This document shows positions 1-8,553 of a DNA stretch of 64,000 bases, piece by piece. Origin of the DNA: Heliomarina baculiformis. Its GTDB lineage: Bacteria > Pseudomonadota > Alphaproteobacteria > Rhodobacterales > Rhodobacteraceae. Both the position numbers and the translations under genes were made by a program. A model generated the notes under the pieces. The model was not told the origin of the DNA. It searched no databases and saw only the letters and a list, made by a program, of their open reading frames with translations. The first letter of the stretch is position 1. Each line of letters begins with the position of its first letter. The stretch spans positions 49,112-113,111 of the forward strand of contig NZ_JAIMIC010000010.1 in NCBI RefSeq assembly GCF_019966545.1. Direction: 5' to 3'.

Positions 1-500
1 TCATGGTCGCGGGTGCGTTCGGGATCGTGCGATCACGCTTTGGCCGTGCCTTCGTGGCAGTCAGGGATGATGACGTGGCCGCAGGTATCATGGGGATCAA
101 TGTCGCGGCCACCAAGGCGAATGCCTTCCTGATCGGCGCTTTCTATGCTGGTGTCGGCGGGGCGCTGTGGGCCTATCTGATCCGCTTCGTGGGGGTGGAC
201 CAGTTCACCTTGTTTCACTCGATCTTCTTTGTCGCGATGATCATCGTCGGCGGGATGGGATCAATCGTCGGAGCCCTGGTCGGTGTCTTCATTATCCGCA
301 TCATCCAGGAAATCATCGCGACTGTCGGCCCCAATATCGCCGAATCTGTATCATTTCTTGGCGGTGACATCGTGTTCGCCGGCATGAATGTCGTTCTTGG
401 CGGCGTGATCGCATTGTTCATGATCCTCGAACCCAAGGGGCTGATGCACCGCTGGAACATAATGAAATCATCTTATCGTATCTGGCCGTTTCCCTACTGA
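1..500 (+). CDS. livM: branched-chain amino acid-type ABC transporter permease, C-terminal part
   Basis: Inner-membrane permease of a LivHMGF-type ABC importer; the gene begins before the window, so only about 165 C-terminal residues are seen. The stretch AVRDDDVAAGIMGIN matches the cytoplasmic coupling loop of LivM permeases, and three hydrophobic segments follow (about residues 38-60, 74-100 and 124-142 of the visible part). It ends with EPKGL, close to the EPRGL typical of LivM. A binding protein and a LivF ATPase follow on the same strand; LivH and LivG would be expected upstream. The transported ligand cannot be told from the permease; many Liv-type systems carry aromatic or fatty acids rather than amino acids, and the neighbours here are acyl-CoA enzymes. 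Confidence 0.9.
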   Translation, partial: MVAGAFGIVRSRFGRAFVAVRDDDVAAGIMGINVAATKANAFLIGAFYAGVGGALWAYLIRFVGVDQFTLFHSIFFVAMIIVGGMGSIVGALVGVFIIRIIQEIIATVGPNIAESVSFLGGDIVFAGMNVVLGGVIALFMILEPKGLMHRWNIMKSSYRIWPFPY

Positions 501-535
501 AAAAATAGAGCGGCTCTTAACCTGGGAGGAAGAAT

Positions 536-1774
536 ATGACTTACCAAACGAAACGAGGTCTTCGCGGCTTGCTGGCGGCGTGTGCCATTGCTGTTGCGGC
601 ATCTATGCCTTTGAAAGCGCAGGCAGAGACAACCTATAATCTCGCCCTGCTGTCGGACTTTTCCGGCCCCTATGCTGACATCATGCCCGTTCTGGCGGGC
701 GGACGCGAGGCTGTGTTTACCTGGTGGAATGAAACCCGAGGCAAGGAACTCGGCGTCAAGCTGAACTACAAGAACTACGAAACCCGCTATGACGCGGCAC
801 AGGTGGCAAGCCTCTGGCCCGGGATCAAATCGGAACTGGATCCGATTGCGGTCGTCGGCCTTGGCGGGCCTGACGTTGCCGCACTTTCCGAACGCCTGCC
901 GGAAGACAAGATTCCGATGTTCATGGCCACGGCCAGCTACGGTTTTGCCTGGAAACCGGATTCCTGGATTTTCAACCCGCGTCCGACCTATTCGCACGAG
1001 AGTGCCGGCTTTCTGAACTGGATGCGTGAACAGCGAGGCGGAGACGGTCCGCTTAAGGTCGCGATCCTCGCCTCTGAGGCCTCGCCTGCCTATGTCGATA
1101 TGGCAAAGGGCCTCGAACTCTATGCCGAAGAGAATCCTGAAGAGATCAATCTCGTCGAGGTCATCTATACCGAAGTGCAACCGACCGACCTGACGGGGCA
1201 AATGCGCCGCGTCGTGCGAGCCGGGGCCGAGGCGCTGATCATCCAGACGAACACTTCTATCGTGGTTGCGGCGAAACGTGGACTGCAGGCCAACGGTTCG
1301 AACATCCCGATCATGATGAGTTCGCATAACGGGCTTCCGGCCTCGGGCGGCGCGCTTGGCGGGCTTGATCAACTGGAGGGCGACTTTGAAGCCTACGGCA
1401 TGGCGATCGCAGCCGATGAGGACACTCCCGCGCGGCAGTTCTATGAAACACTGGTTGCGGATCATGGGCTCAAGGCGCCCTGGAACGTCGTGACCGCAAT
1501 GGGCGTGTCTCAGGGCCTCTTTGTCGCGACCGTGATCGATCACGCGATCGAGGCGAACGGTGCCGAGGGCCTGACCGGAGAGATGGTACGCGAGGCGCTT
1601 TTTGCCGGGCCGATCACCACCGAAGAAACCCACGGCTTTCTTCCATCCCTCACGTTCACTCCCGAAGCGCCTTTCCCTTTGGAAGGTCTCAAGGTGAATG
1701 TGGGTACTGTCAAAGATGGCAAGATCACCATCGAAGCGATCGGCGTAGACGTTCCTGACGTTCAGAAGTGGTGA
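536..1774 (+). CDS. ABC transporter substrate-binding protein (LivK-like, Peripla_BP_6)
   Basis: Periplasmic ligand-binding protein of the Liv-type importer, 412 residues. The N-terminus has a basic start, a hydrophobic core and an AQA/ET signal peptidase I site near residue 31. The mature protein begins YNLALLSDFSGPYAD, the usual first strand of type I periplasmic binding proteins. A GGAGGAA ribosome site precedes the ATG closely, 35 bp after the permease stop. A strong stem-loop follows the stop codon, which would favour accumulation of this protein over the downstream ATPase. The ligand is unknown; location suggests an organic acid that feeds the neighbouring CoA pathway. Confidence 0.9.
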   Translation: MTYQTKRGLRGLLAACAIAVAASMPLKAQAETTYNLALLSDFSGPYADIMPVLAGGREAVFTWWNETRGKELGVKLNYKNYETRYDAAQVASLWPGIKSELDPIAVVGLGGPDVAALSERLPEDKIPMFMATASYGFAWKPDSWIFNPRPTYSHESAGFLNWMREQRGGDGPLKVAILASEASPAYVDMAKGLELYAEENPEEINLVEVIYTEVQPTDLTGQMRRVVRAGAEALIIQTNTSIVVAAKRGLQANGSNIPIMMSSHNGLPASGGALGGLDQLEGDFEAYGMAIAADEDTPARQFYETLVADHGLKAPWNVVTAMGVSQGLFVATVIDHAIEANGAEGLTGEMVREALFAGPITTEETHGFLPSLTFTPEAPFPLEGLKVNVGTVKDGKITIEAIGVDVPDVQKW

Positions 1775-1782
1775 AATAATCC

Positions 1783-1804
1783 GGGCGCCGCAGTCGCGGC
1801 GCCC
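1783..1804 (+). terminator. intercistronic stem-loop after the binding-protein gene
   Basis: Perfect 9-bp stem GGGCGCCGC / GCGGCGCCC with a 4-base loop, between the binding protein and the ATPase gene. There is no clean T-tract, so it more likely acts as a partial terminator or mRNA 3'-end stabiliser than as a full stop, a common arrangement after periplasmic binding-protein genes. Confidence 0.6.
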
Positions 1805-1828
1805 GTCCTGATCTTTAGCCCGGGCAAT

Positions 1829-2626
1829 ATGACCATGCTGGAACTCAACAATGTAGAAGTGACCTATTCCGACGTCATCCTGGCGCTTAAAGGCGTGTCT
1901 ATGACAGTCAGTGAAGGTCAATGTATTGCTCTGCTCGGTGGCAATGGGGCGGGCAAAAGCACGACACTCAAGGCCATCTCGGGAACGCTCAAATCCGAGG
2001 ATGGAACCGTTTCGGCAGGGTCCATCGTTCTGGACGGAACCCCCGTTCAGAACATGGAAGCCTCGGAAGTCGTGAAGAATGGCCTGATCCACGTGATGGA
2101 AGGCCGGCGCGTGTTGCGGCATCTGACGTCAGAGCAAAACCTGATCGTCGGCGGACACATGGTGCCCAACTCCGCCGAGCTAAAAAACCGTCTGGATCAT
2201 GTCTATACTCTGATGCCGCGGCTTGCGGACCTGCGCAACCGCACGTCCGGTTTCATGTCCGGTGGGGAACAACAACTGCTGCTGATTGGCCGGGCCATGA
2301 TGGCCAAGCCCAAGATCATCGCGATTGACGAGCCGTCCCTGGGTCTGGCCCCGATGATGATCCGGGATGTCTTCGAGGTGCTCAAGCAACTCAAATCAGA
2401 AGGCACGACCTTTTTCCTGGTCGAACAGAACAGCGCTGCTGCACTGTCGATCGCCGACTACGCCTATGTGATGGAAAATGGCCGTATCGTGATGGATGGC
2501 CCGGCAGACAAGCTCGCTGACAATGAGGACATCAAGGAATTTTATCTCGGTGTCACCGCCTCGGGCGAGCGCAAAAGTTATCGCGACATCAAACATTATC
2601 GCCGCCGCAAAAGATGGCTGGGATAG
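1829..2626 (+). CDS. livF: ABC transporter ATP-binding protein (LivF type)
   Basis: Cytoplasmic ATPase subunit of the Liv-type importer, 265 residues. Walker A GGNGAGKST lies at residues 37-45, the signature MSGGEQQ in mid-protein, and Walker B IIAIDEPSLGLAP just after. The C-terminus carries a basic tail (HYRRRKRW) that I associate with LivF proteins of organic-acid importers rather than the shorter E. coli LivF. It follows the binding protein by 54 bp and precedes an SDR by 13 bp, so all are probably one transcription unit. Confidence 0.92.
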   Translation: MTMLELNNVEVTYSDVILALKGVSMTVSEGQCIALLGGNGAGKSTTLKAISGTLKSEDGTVSAGSIVLDGTPVQNMEASEVVKNGLIHVMEGRRVLRHLTSEQNLIVGGHMVPNSAELKNRLDHVYTLMPRLADLRNRTSGFMSGGEQQLLLIGRAMMAKPKIIAIDEPSLGLAPMMIRDVFEVLKQLKSEGTTFFLVEQNSAAALSIADYAYVMENGRIVMDGPADKLADNEDIKEFYLGVTASGERKSYRDIKHYRRRKRWLG

Positions 2627-2639
2627 GAAAGGAACGACA

Positions 2640-3428
2640 ATGAGTGAACTGCTATCCATCAAGGGGCGTACCGCATTTGTAACCGGAGCGGGTCAGGGCG
2701 TGGGCCGGCAAGTCGCGCTTTATCTGGCTGAACACGGGGCCGGTGCCGTCGTCGTCAACGATTTTCACGCCGAACGGGCCGAAAGCGTTGCCGCGGAAGT
2801 GGAGGCAGCCGGTGCAAAGGCGCTGCCGCTCGCGTTCGATGTGTCGGATTTCGACGCGGTCGGCGCGGCGTTTGCCGAGGCTCAGAACGCCTTCGGCGGC
2901 GTGGATATTCTGGTGAACAATGCAGGCAACGCCGGGCCGACATCGCGTCTTGACGATCTTGTCCCGTTTTGGGAGTCGGATCCCACCGAATGGCGCCGCT
3001 GGATGGCGACCAATTTCGATGGGGTTCTGAACTGCACCCGACACGCCATGCCCTTGATGGTCAAAGGTGACTATGGGCGCATCGTGACCGTCATTTCCGA
3101 CGCCGGTCGCGTCGGCGAGCCGCATCTGGCGGTTTATTCCGGAGCCAAGGCCGGTGCGGCAGGCTTCATGCGGGCCATCGCCAAGGCGGGTGGCCGGTTC
3201 GGGATCACCGCGAATTGCGTCGCCCTGGGGGGAACGAGAACGCCGGCTGTTGCCGACCTGATCCCGGATGCAGAGACCGAGAAGCGGGCATTGTCGCAAT
3301 ATGTGATCCGCCGTCTGGGTGAGCCGGAAGATCCCGCCGGAATGATCCTGTTTCTCTGCTCGGATGCCGCCAGCTGGATCACCGGACAGACCTATCCGGT
3401 GAATGGCGGGTATTCCTTTGCCTGCTAA
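2640..3428 (+). CDS. SDR family NAD(P)-dependent oxidoreductase
   Basis: Classical short-chain dehydrogenase of 262 residues. Seen: the nucleotide-binding TGAGQGVGR near the N-terminus, NNAG in mid-protein, a catalytic Ser in VISDAGR and the Tyr-Lys pair in YSGAK; the C-terminus reads WITGQTYPVNGGY. The start is taken at the ATG after an AGGAAAGGA site; the open frame extends further upstream but that overlaps livF. Likely role is oxidation of a hydroxyacyl-CoA or hydroxylated intermediate; the substrate cannot be read from sequence. Last gene of the transporter operon, convergent with the next gene. Confidence 0.9.
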   Translation: MSELLSIKGRTAFVTGAGQGVGRQVALYLAEHGAGAVVVNDFHAERAESVAAEVEAAGAKALPLAFDVSDFDAVGAAFAEAQNAFGGVDILVNNAGNAGPTSRLDDLVPFWESDPTEWRRWMATNFDGVLNCTRHAMPLMVKGDYGRIVTVISDAGRVGEPHLAVYSGAKAGAAGFMRAIAKAGGRFGITANCVALGGTRTPAVADLIPDAETEKRALSQYVIRRLGEPEDPAGMILFLCSDAASWITGQTYPVNGGYSFAC

Positions 3429-3453
3429 AGCCGACATCGGACGGAAGCCGCCT

Positions 3454-4557
3454 CTAGCTGGCGCTGTCCGAAAGAACGCTGTCATTGTCTGCGCCAAGCT
3501 CTGGTGGCAGGTCAGGGGCTGCGGTCTCGAAACCATCGAACTTCAGAGGCTGGATAACGAACGTCTCGGTCCTGCCGCTGTCATGCGCGATCGTGCGCAG
3601 CAACTGTCGCGCACGCACATGGGGGTCGTCCAGCGTTTCGACCAAGGAATTGACCGGACCCCAAGGCACGCCCGCCTTGTCCAGAAGATCGCCCCATTCG
3701 GCGCGCGTCTTGCCGACCAGAACCGCCGCGATCTCTTCGCGGAGCGTGTCCTTGCGGGCGACACGGTCGCGGCCTGTCAACGGCGCAAGATCCGCTCTGT
3801 CGATCACATCGCAGAACGGTTGCCAGAACCAGTCCTCATGCGCGATGGACAAGGTCATGAGCTTGCCGTCCTTGCAGGTGAACACGCCGTAGCCCGGTTC
3901 GGCGATGAACTCGCCCAGCGGTGTGCCGTTGGCCGCCGGAACAAGGAATGCCGTCAACATCGAAACCACAGCGTCCGACATGGACACGTCCACGAAACGC
4001 CCCTGTCCCGTCCGCTGGCACGATACGACCGCCGACAGGATTGCGATCGCCGCGAACAACGCCGCGCCCACATCCGCGAGGGGGATCGCCGGAACAGGGC
4101 CCGGTTGCCCCGCATCGGCCTGATCGGCCAGCAGGCCGCCAACGCCTTCGTAGCTCAGGTCGTGGCCGGCACGGTCACGATAGGGGCCGTCCTGCCCGTA
4201 ACCCGAAATCGACACGTAGACCAGCCGCGGGTTGACGCCACGCAAGTCCTCGAACCCGGCGCCCAAGGCTGCGAGCTTTCCAGGGCGGAACCCTTCGACG
4301 ATAACATCCGAAACCTTGGCCAGTTCGCGAAACCGTGCCAGCCCCTCGGCCGATTTCAGATCCAGCGCGACGCTGCGCTTGCCCCGGTTCAGAGCCCGGA
4401 ACAACGGCGGAAACTGCCGGGCCGGATCACCGATGCCCGGACGTTCGATCATGATCACCTCGGCCCCCATGTCGGACAACAGCATTGTCGCATAGGGACC
4501 GGGAAATTGTTCGGCAAGGCTGAGAATCCTCAGACCGGTCAGGGGTGCATTGCTCAT
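3454..4557 (-). CDS. CaiB/BaiF family CoA-transferase or alpha-methylacyl-CoA racemase-like protein
   Basis: Class III CoA-transferase fold, 367 residues. The N-terminus LSLAEQFPGPYATMLLSDMG and the GRGKRSVALDLK-like segment (here NRGKRSVALDLK) are typical. It carries both residues used by alpha-methylacyl-CoA racemases: His in AGHDLSYEG and Asp in IPLADVGAAL. This suggests epimerisation of 2-methylacyl-CoA, or CoA transfer onto a carboxylic acid; sequence alone does not separate the two. Start is placed at the ATG before SNAPLTGLR because an in-frame extension upstream is unlike the family. Divergent from the enoyl-CoA hydratase operon across 112 bp. Confidence 0.88.
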   Translation of the reverse strand: MSNAPLTGLRILSLAEQFPGPYATMLLSDMGAEVIMIERPGIGDPARQFPPLFRALNRGKRSVALDLKSAEGLARFRELAKVSDVIVEGFRPGKLAALGAGFEDLRGVNPRLVYVSISGYGQDGPYRDRAGHDLSYEGVGGLLADQADAGQPGPVPAIPLADVGAALFAAIAILSAVVSCQRTGQGRFVDVSMSDAVVSMLTAFLVPAANGTPLGEFIAEPGYGVFTCKDGKLMTLSIAHEDWFWQPFCDVIDRADLAPLTGRDRVARKDTLREEIAAVLVGKTRAEWGDLLDKAGVPWGPVNSLVETLDDPHVRARQLLRTIAHDSGRTETFVIQPLKFDGFETAAPDLPPELGADNDSVLSDSAS

Positions 4558-4669
4558 ATCAGTCTCCAGCTCTTGTTTTGTCCGCGTGCGGGTCCGCGCC
4601 AGTGCAGCGCAGATGGCCGCAAAAGGCAAGGCGAAAAACCAAAATTCCTCTATTAATCAGGAGCTTGTA

Positions 4670-5458
4670 ATGATTGAAGCAAGGCAGACGCTATTTGTTG
4701 AGCGGGTAGCAAAAACTGAATGGATTACCTTTCAGCGCACCGAACAGCTCAACGCGATGTCAACGCAGATGTTGCGAGAGATCGCGGCCGCGCTGGAGGC
4801 CGCTCTGGCCGACGATGCGGTTCGCACAATTGTCCTGACCGGTTCGGGGCGAGCGTTCTGCGCCGGTGCCGATCTGAAAGAAGTTGCTGGCGCCAAACAT
4901 GCACCGGGCGAGCCAGATCTGCTTGATCTTGTCGATCACACGTTTGGACTGATGCGACATGGCCCTAAACCCGTGATCGCCGCCGTGAACGGGCTGGCCA
5001 TGGCGGGCGGTCTGGAAATGGTGATGGCCTGCGATCTGGTCTTTGCCGCCGAAAGCGCCCAGTTGGGCGACGCACACTCCAATTTCGGGGTCTTTCCCGG
5101 AGCAGGCGGTGCGGCGATCCTGCCGCGCAGGATTGGCCTGAACCGCGCGAAATACCTGCTGTTCTCGGGCGAGAACGTTTCGGCGCGGGACATGATGGAC
5201 TGGGGGCTGGTCAACAAGGTCGTCGCGGACGAAGACCTGCGCGACGCGGTGCAGACCTTTACCAACAGACTGGCAGACAAAAGCCCGGCGGTCTTGCGCC
5301 GCATGAAGAGGGTCGCCAACCGATCAATGGACGTGGATGAAACCGCCGCCCTGGCCGAAGAGATGCTGAATCTGCGCGCGCACATGCGGTCCTGGGACAT
5401 GCACGAGGGCCTGTCGGCGTTCAATGAAAAACGAAAACCGCAGTTTCGCGGATACTAG
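4670..5458 (+). CDS. enoyl-CoA hydratase/isomerase family protein
   Basis: Crotonase-fold protein, 262 residues, acting on acyl-CoA thioesters in the cytoplasm. The oxyanion-hole segments are AFCAGADLKE and NGLAMAGGLEM. Of the two glutamates of rat crotonase, the first is kept (GGLEMVMACD) but the second position is His in GDAHSNFGVFPGAGG, so plain hydratase activity is not certain. The ATG follows TCAGGAGCTTGTA, a good ribosome site; the longer open frame upstream lies in the divergent promoter. First gene of an operon with a thiolase and an acyl-CoA dehydrogenase. Confidence 0.88.
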   Translation: MIEARQTLFVERVAKTEWITFQRTEQLNAMSTQMLREIAAALEAALADDAVRTIVLTGSGRAFCAGADLKEVAGAKHAPGEPDLLDLVDHTFGLMRHGPKPVIAAVNGLAMAGGLEMVMACDLVFAAESAQLGDAHSNFGVFPGAGGAAILPRRIGLNRAKYLLFSGENVSARDMMDWGLVNKVVADEDLRDAVQTFTNRLADKSPAVLRRMKRVANRSMDVDETAALAEEMLNLRAHMRSWDMHEGLSAFNEKRKPQFRGY

Positions 5459-5474
5459 ATCAGGAGGACAAACG

Positions 5475-6713
5475 ATGCAGGACATTTACGTCGTTGGCGT
5501 CGGGATGACGCCGTTCGGAAAATTCCGGGACAGAACCATCAAGGCCATGACCGGCGAGGCCGTCGCCGCCGCCCTTTCAGACGCCGGAGTTACGGCTGAT
5601 CGCATCGACGGCGCGTTCTTCTCGAACGCGGTGCAGGGCCACATGGAAGGCCAGCACATGATACGGGGCGAGATCGCGCTACGCGAGATGGGCATTCAGG
5701 GTATTCCGGTGGTGAATGTCGAAAACGCCTGTGCCAGCGCCTCGACCGGGTTCAAACTGGCGGTGGATTTTCTCAAGGCGGGCAATGGCGATTGCTGCCT
5801 CGCCGTAGGCGCCGAAAAGATGTATTCCGACGACCGCGCGTTGATGTTTTCGGCCTTCGACAGCGGCTGGGACGTCAGCAACGGCGACGAGGTCGCGCAA
5901 CGGCTGGCCGATCTGGGTGCCGGAGTCGAGGAACCCGAAGGATCGAAATCGCCCAAGCCCTACAGCGTGTTCATGGATGTCTACGCAGGCTTCGCGCGGT
6001 TGCACATGAAAACCTTTGGCACCACGCAGGAACAGTTCGCCGCCGTCGCCGCCAAGAACCACGCACATTCCGCACATAACCCGCTGGCGCAGTACCGCGA
6101 TGTAATGAGTGTCGATCAGGTTCTGGCCGCCCCGCCCATCACCTATCCGCTAACGCTGCCGATGTGCGCCCCGATCTCGGACGGTGCCGCGGCGGCGGTG
6201 CTTTGTACGGACGAGGGCCTCAAACGGCTGGGGCTCGATCCCGCTCGCGCGATCAAGGTCAAGGCCGCGATCTTGCGCTCGGGCACCGACCGTCCGCCGG
6301 AAGATTACAAGAACCACCTGACCCGGCTGGCCGCGCTTCAGGCATATGAACAGGCCGGGCTCGGCCCCGAGGATATGTCGGTGGCCGAAGTGCATGACGC
6401 CACGGCCGTCGGTGAAGTGATCCAGATCGAGAACCTCGGGTTTGTCGAATTCGGTGAGGGCGGCCCGGCCAGCTTGCGCGGCGACACAAAGATCGGCGGA
6501 CGCATTCCGGTGAACCCCTCGGGCGGATTGGAATCCAAGGGCCACCCGGTCGGGGCCACCGGTATCGGGCAGGTCTTTGAACTGGTCACGCAACTGCGCG
6601 GCGAAGCCGGCGCGCGTCAAGTCGAAGGGGCGCAGAACGCCATCGCCGAAAACGGTGGGGGCTTGCACGGGGTAGAAGAAGCTGCCGCCTGTGTCACCAT
6701 TCTCGGCTGCTGA
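5475..6713 (+). CDS. thiolase family protein (SCP-x type acetyl-CoA acetyltransferase)
   Basis: Thiolase-fold enzyme, 412 residues, for thiolytic cleavage of a 3-oxoacyl-CoA. The nucleophilic Cys is present at residue 86 (VENACASAS), the His loop reads EVHDATAVGE, and the C-terminal half has SKGHPVGATG. The HD loop and overall shape resemble the sterol-carrier-protein-x thiolase branch, which handles 2-methyl-branched acyl-CoAs. Unlike three other thiolase-fold genes in this window it keeps the Cys and has no DUF35 partner. AGGAGGACAAACG precedes the ATG; 16 bp after the hydratase. Confidence 0.9.
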   Translation: MQDIYVVGVGMTPFGKFRDRTIKAMTGEAVAAALSDAGVTADRIDGAFFSNAVQGHMEGQHMIRGEIALREMGIQGIPVVNVENACASASTGFKLAVDFLKAGNGDCCLAVGAEKMYSDDRALMFSAFDSGWDVSNGDEVAQRLADLGAGVEEPEGSKSPKPYSVFMDVYAGFARLHMKTFGTTQEQFAAVAAKNHAHSAHNPLAQYRDVMSVDQVLAAPPITYPLTLPMCAPISDGAAAAVLCTDEGLKRLGLDPARAIKVKAAILRSGTDRPPEDYKNHLTRLAALQAYEQAGLGPEDMSVAEVHDATAVGEVIQIENLGFVEFGEGGPASLRGDTKIGGRIPVNPSGGLESKGHPVGATGIGQVFELVTQLRGEAGARQVEGAQNAIAENGGGLHGVEEAAACVTILGC

Positions 6714-6729
6714 AACAAGGAAAAGAATT

Positions 6730-7896
6730 ATGGAAAACGTGATCGCCGCCGCTCAGGCAATCTATACAGACGAGCAACGCATGTTGCTGGAGAACTTCCG
6801 CAAGATGGCCGAGGCAGAGTTCGCTCCGCTGGCCGAGAAATACGAAGACCTCGGACACCCGCCCGATGCGAAAACGCTGAAGTCCCTGTTCGCCAAGGTC
6901 GAGGAATTCGGGCTGATCAGCGGCCTGATCCCCGAGAAAGACGGCGGTGCCGGAATCGACCGCATGACCTATGGCATCCTTTACGAGGAACTGGCCCGGA
7001 TATGGGCAGATCTGGCAATTGCGGTCCTGATCCAAGGCCACGCCGTGTTTGCGGTCAACCTTCTGGGAAATCCGGCGCAGAAAGAGGCCTATCTGAAGCC
7101 GCTCCTGCGCAGCGAACGGATCTGTGCCACCTGTATTTCCGAACCAGAGGTCGGCTCGAACGTGCGCGAGGTCAAAACCCGCGCAGACCGCGAGGGCGAC
7201 AAGATTTTAGTCACCGGCCAGAAGCTCTGGATTTCCAATGGGGCCCAGTCGGATTTCGCCATCGTTGTCTGCAATCTGGACGACGGTATTTCCATGGTCA
7301 TCGTCGACCGTGACACCGGCGGATACGAAAGCCGCGAATTGCGCAAGCTGGGGCTTGTCGGTGCTTCGACCTGCGAATTGTTTTTCGACCGGGCCGAAAC
7401 CACCGCCGAACATGTTCTCGGCAATGCAGGCGGGGGCCTGTTCCAGACTTTGAAGCTGTTTGAAAGCGCACGCGTGTTTGTCGGCCTGACCAGCATTGGC
7501 ATTGCCCAGGCCGCACTGGAATGTGCCGTCAAATATGCACAGGATCGCGAACAGCATGGCAAGCCGATCGGCGGGCACCAGTTGATTCAAGGCTATCTGG
7601 CCGATATGGCCACACACTTGGATGCCGCGCGCCTGTTGTGCCAGCGCGGGCTGCAACTTCTGGATCTGGGCGTGCGTTGCGACACCCAGACCTCGATGGC
7701 GAAATGGTATGCGACGGAAATGGCTGTCGAAATCGCCGGCAAGGCCGTGCAGATACACGGCGGCAACGGCATCACAAAGGAGTTTCCCGTCGAACGGCAC
7801 TTCCGCAATGCCAAGGTAATGCCAATCCCGGACGGAACGACCGAGATCCAGAAGCTGGTCATTGGGCGCAACCTGACGGGCCTGAATGCGTTCTGA
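6730..7896 (+). CDS. acyl-CoA dehydrogenase
   Basis: FAD-dependent acyl-CoA dehydrogenase, 388 residues, introducing the alpha-beta double bond. Three-domain organisation is visible: helical N-terminus, ATCISEPEVGSNVREVKT in the beta domain, and a C-terminal domain with REQHGKPIGGHQL and VQIHGGNGITKEFPVER. The usual YEGT catalytic-loop position reads PDGT, so its Glu is Asp; a Glu in the helix-G position (E245, LFESARVF) could serve as base as in isovaleryl-CoA dehydrogenase. Third gene of the hydratase-thiolase-dehydrogenase operon, followed by a stem-loop. Confidence 0.93.
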   Translation: MENVIAAAQAIYTDEQRMLLENFRKMAEAEFAPLAEKYEDLGHPPDAKTLKSLFAKVEEFGLISGLIPEKDGGAGIDRMTYGILYEELARIWADLAIAVLIQGHAVFAVNLLGNPAQKEAYLKPLLRSERICATCISEPEVGSNVREVKTRADREGDKILVTGQKLWISNGAQSDFAIVVCNLDDGISMVIVDRDTGGYESRELRKLGLVGASTCELFFDRAETTAEHVLGNAGGGLFQTLKLFESARVFVGLTSIGIAQAALECAVKYAQDREQHGKPIGGHQLIQGYLADMATHLDAARLLCQRGLQLLDLGVRCDTQTSMAKWYATEMAVEIAGKAVQIHGGNGITKEFPVERHFRNAKVMPIPDGTTEIQKLVIGRNLTGLNAF

Positions 7897-7905
7897 AACA
7901 CGCCC

Positions 7906-7954
7906 GGGCGGGAACGGCACAGACAATGCAGCCACTTCATGATCGTTCCCGCCC
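7906..7954 (+). terminator. inverted repeat after the acyl-CoA dehydrogenase gene
   Basis: An 11-bp perfect inverted repeat, GGGCGGGAACG and CGTTCCCGCCC, with a 27-base loop, begins 10 bp after the stop codon. No T-tract follows, so it is either a weak intrinsic terminator or a 3' stabiliser. Confidence 0.45.
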
Positions 7955-8009
7955 AACGGCGTTACGCAGTTTGATCCAGGCTTTGCCTCGGGCCGGGGGG
8001 GCAAGGTAG

Positions 8010-8510
8010 TCAGCCCCGCAGGGCCGAGATGCCCAAAGCCCCCTGCGCCAGAAGCAGCGCCTGAAGCTGGTTGGTGCCTTCAGCAATCGTGAGATGTCGC
8101 ACATCGCGATAGTAGCGTTCGACCGGGAAATCACGGGTGTAGCCCGCCCCGCCGTGCACCTGCAAGGCGGTCTCGCAAACCCGCAGTGCCGTGTCGGAAT
8201 TGTGGCGCTTGGCCATGGAACAGGCCCGGCCGCGATCCGGCGCCCCACGATCCAGTGCGTCGGCGGTGCGGCAGGCCAGCAGCCGCGAGGTTTCCACGCC
8301 AGTCATCATTTCAGCGATCATCTGCTGTACCAGCTGAAACCCTCCGATCTTACGTCCGAACTGTTCTCGCTCGCCCGCATAGCGCAGCGCCGCCTCATAG
8401 GCTGCAATTGACAGGCCGAGACAGGTGAAGGAAACGAAACAGCGACCCACATTTAGGTAATGCTTGGCGATGGCGAACGCCTCGCCCTCGGCGCCGATCA
8501 GTCCCTCTTT
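8010..8510 (-). pseudogene. truncated acyl-CoA dehydrogenase, C-terminal domain only
   Basis: The reading frame translates without interruption as an acyl-CoA dehydrogenase C-terminal domain. Recognisable parts are LIGAEGEAFAIAKHYLNVG, REQFGRKIGGFQLVQQM, ALQVHGGAGYTRDFPVERYY and IAEGTNQLQ. Homology begins abruptly at about 8507, directly after an in-frame stop at 8511-8513, so the roughly 240 N-terminal residues with most of the FAD and substrate sites are gone. A GTG at 8448-8450 could start a 146-residue product, but this falls inside a conserved helix, so a functional gene is unlikely. It is the only dehydrogenase in the window with the Glu of the classical EGT loop. The break lies 44 bp from the IclR gene, suggesting a deletion joined the two. 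Confidence 0.85.
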
Positions 8511-8553
8511 TTAGTGAAGTCGGACCATATTTCACGATTGCTGATTCAGACGT

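Noticed and set aside
494..2122. 542-codon open frame on the minus strand
   Set aside because: It is antisense to the binding-protein and LivF genes, rich in Arg, His and Gly, and has no protein character; the plus-strand genes explain the DNA.
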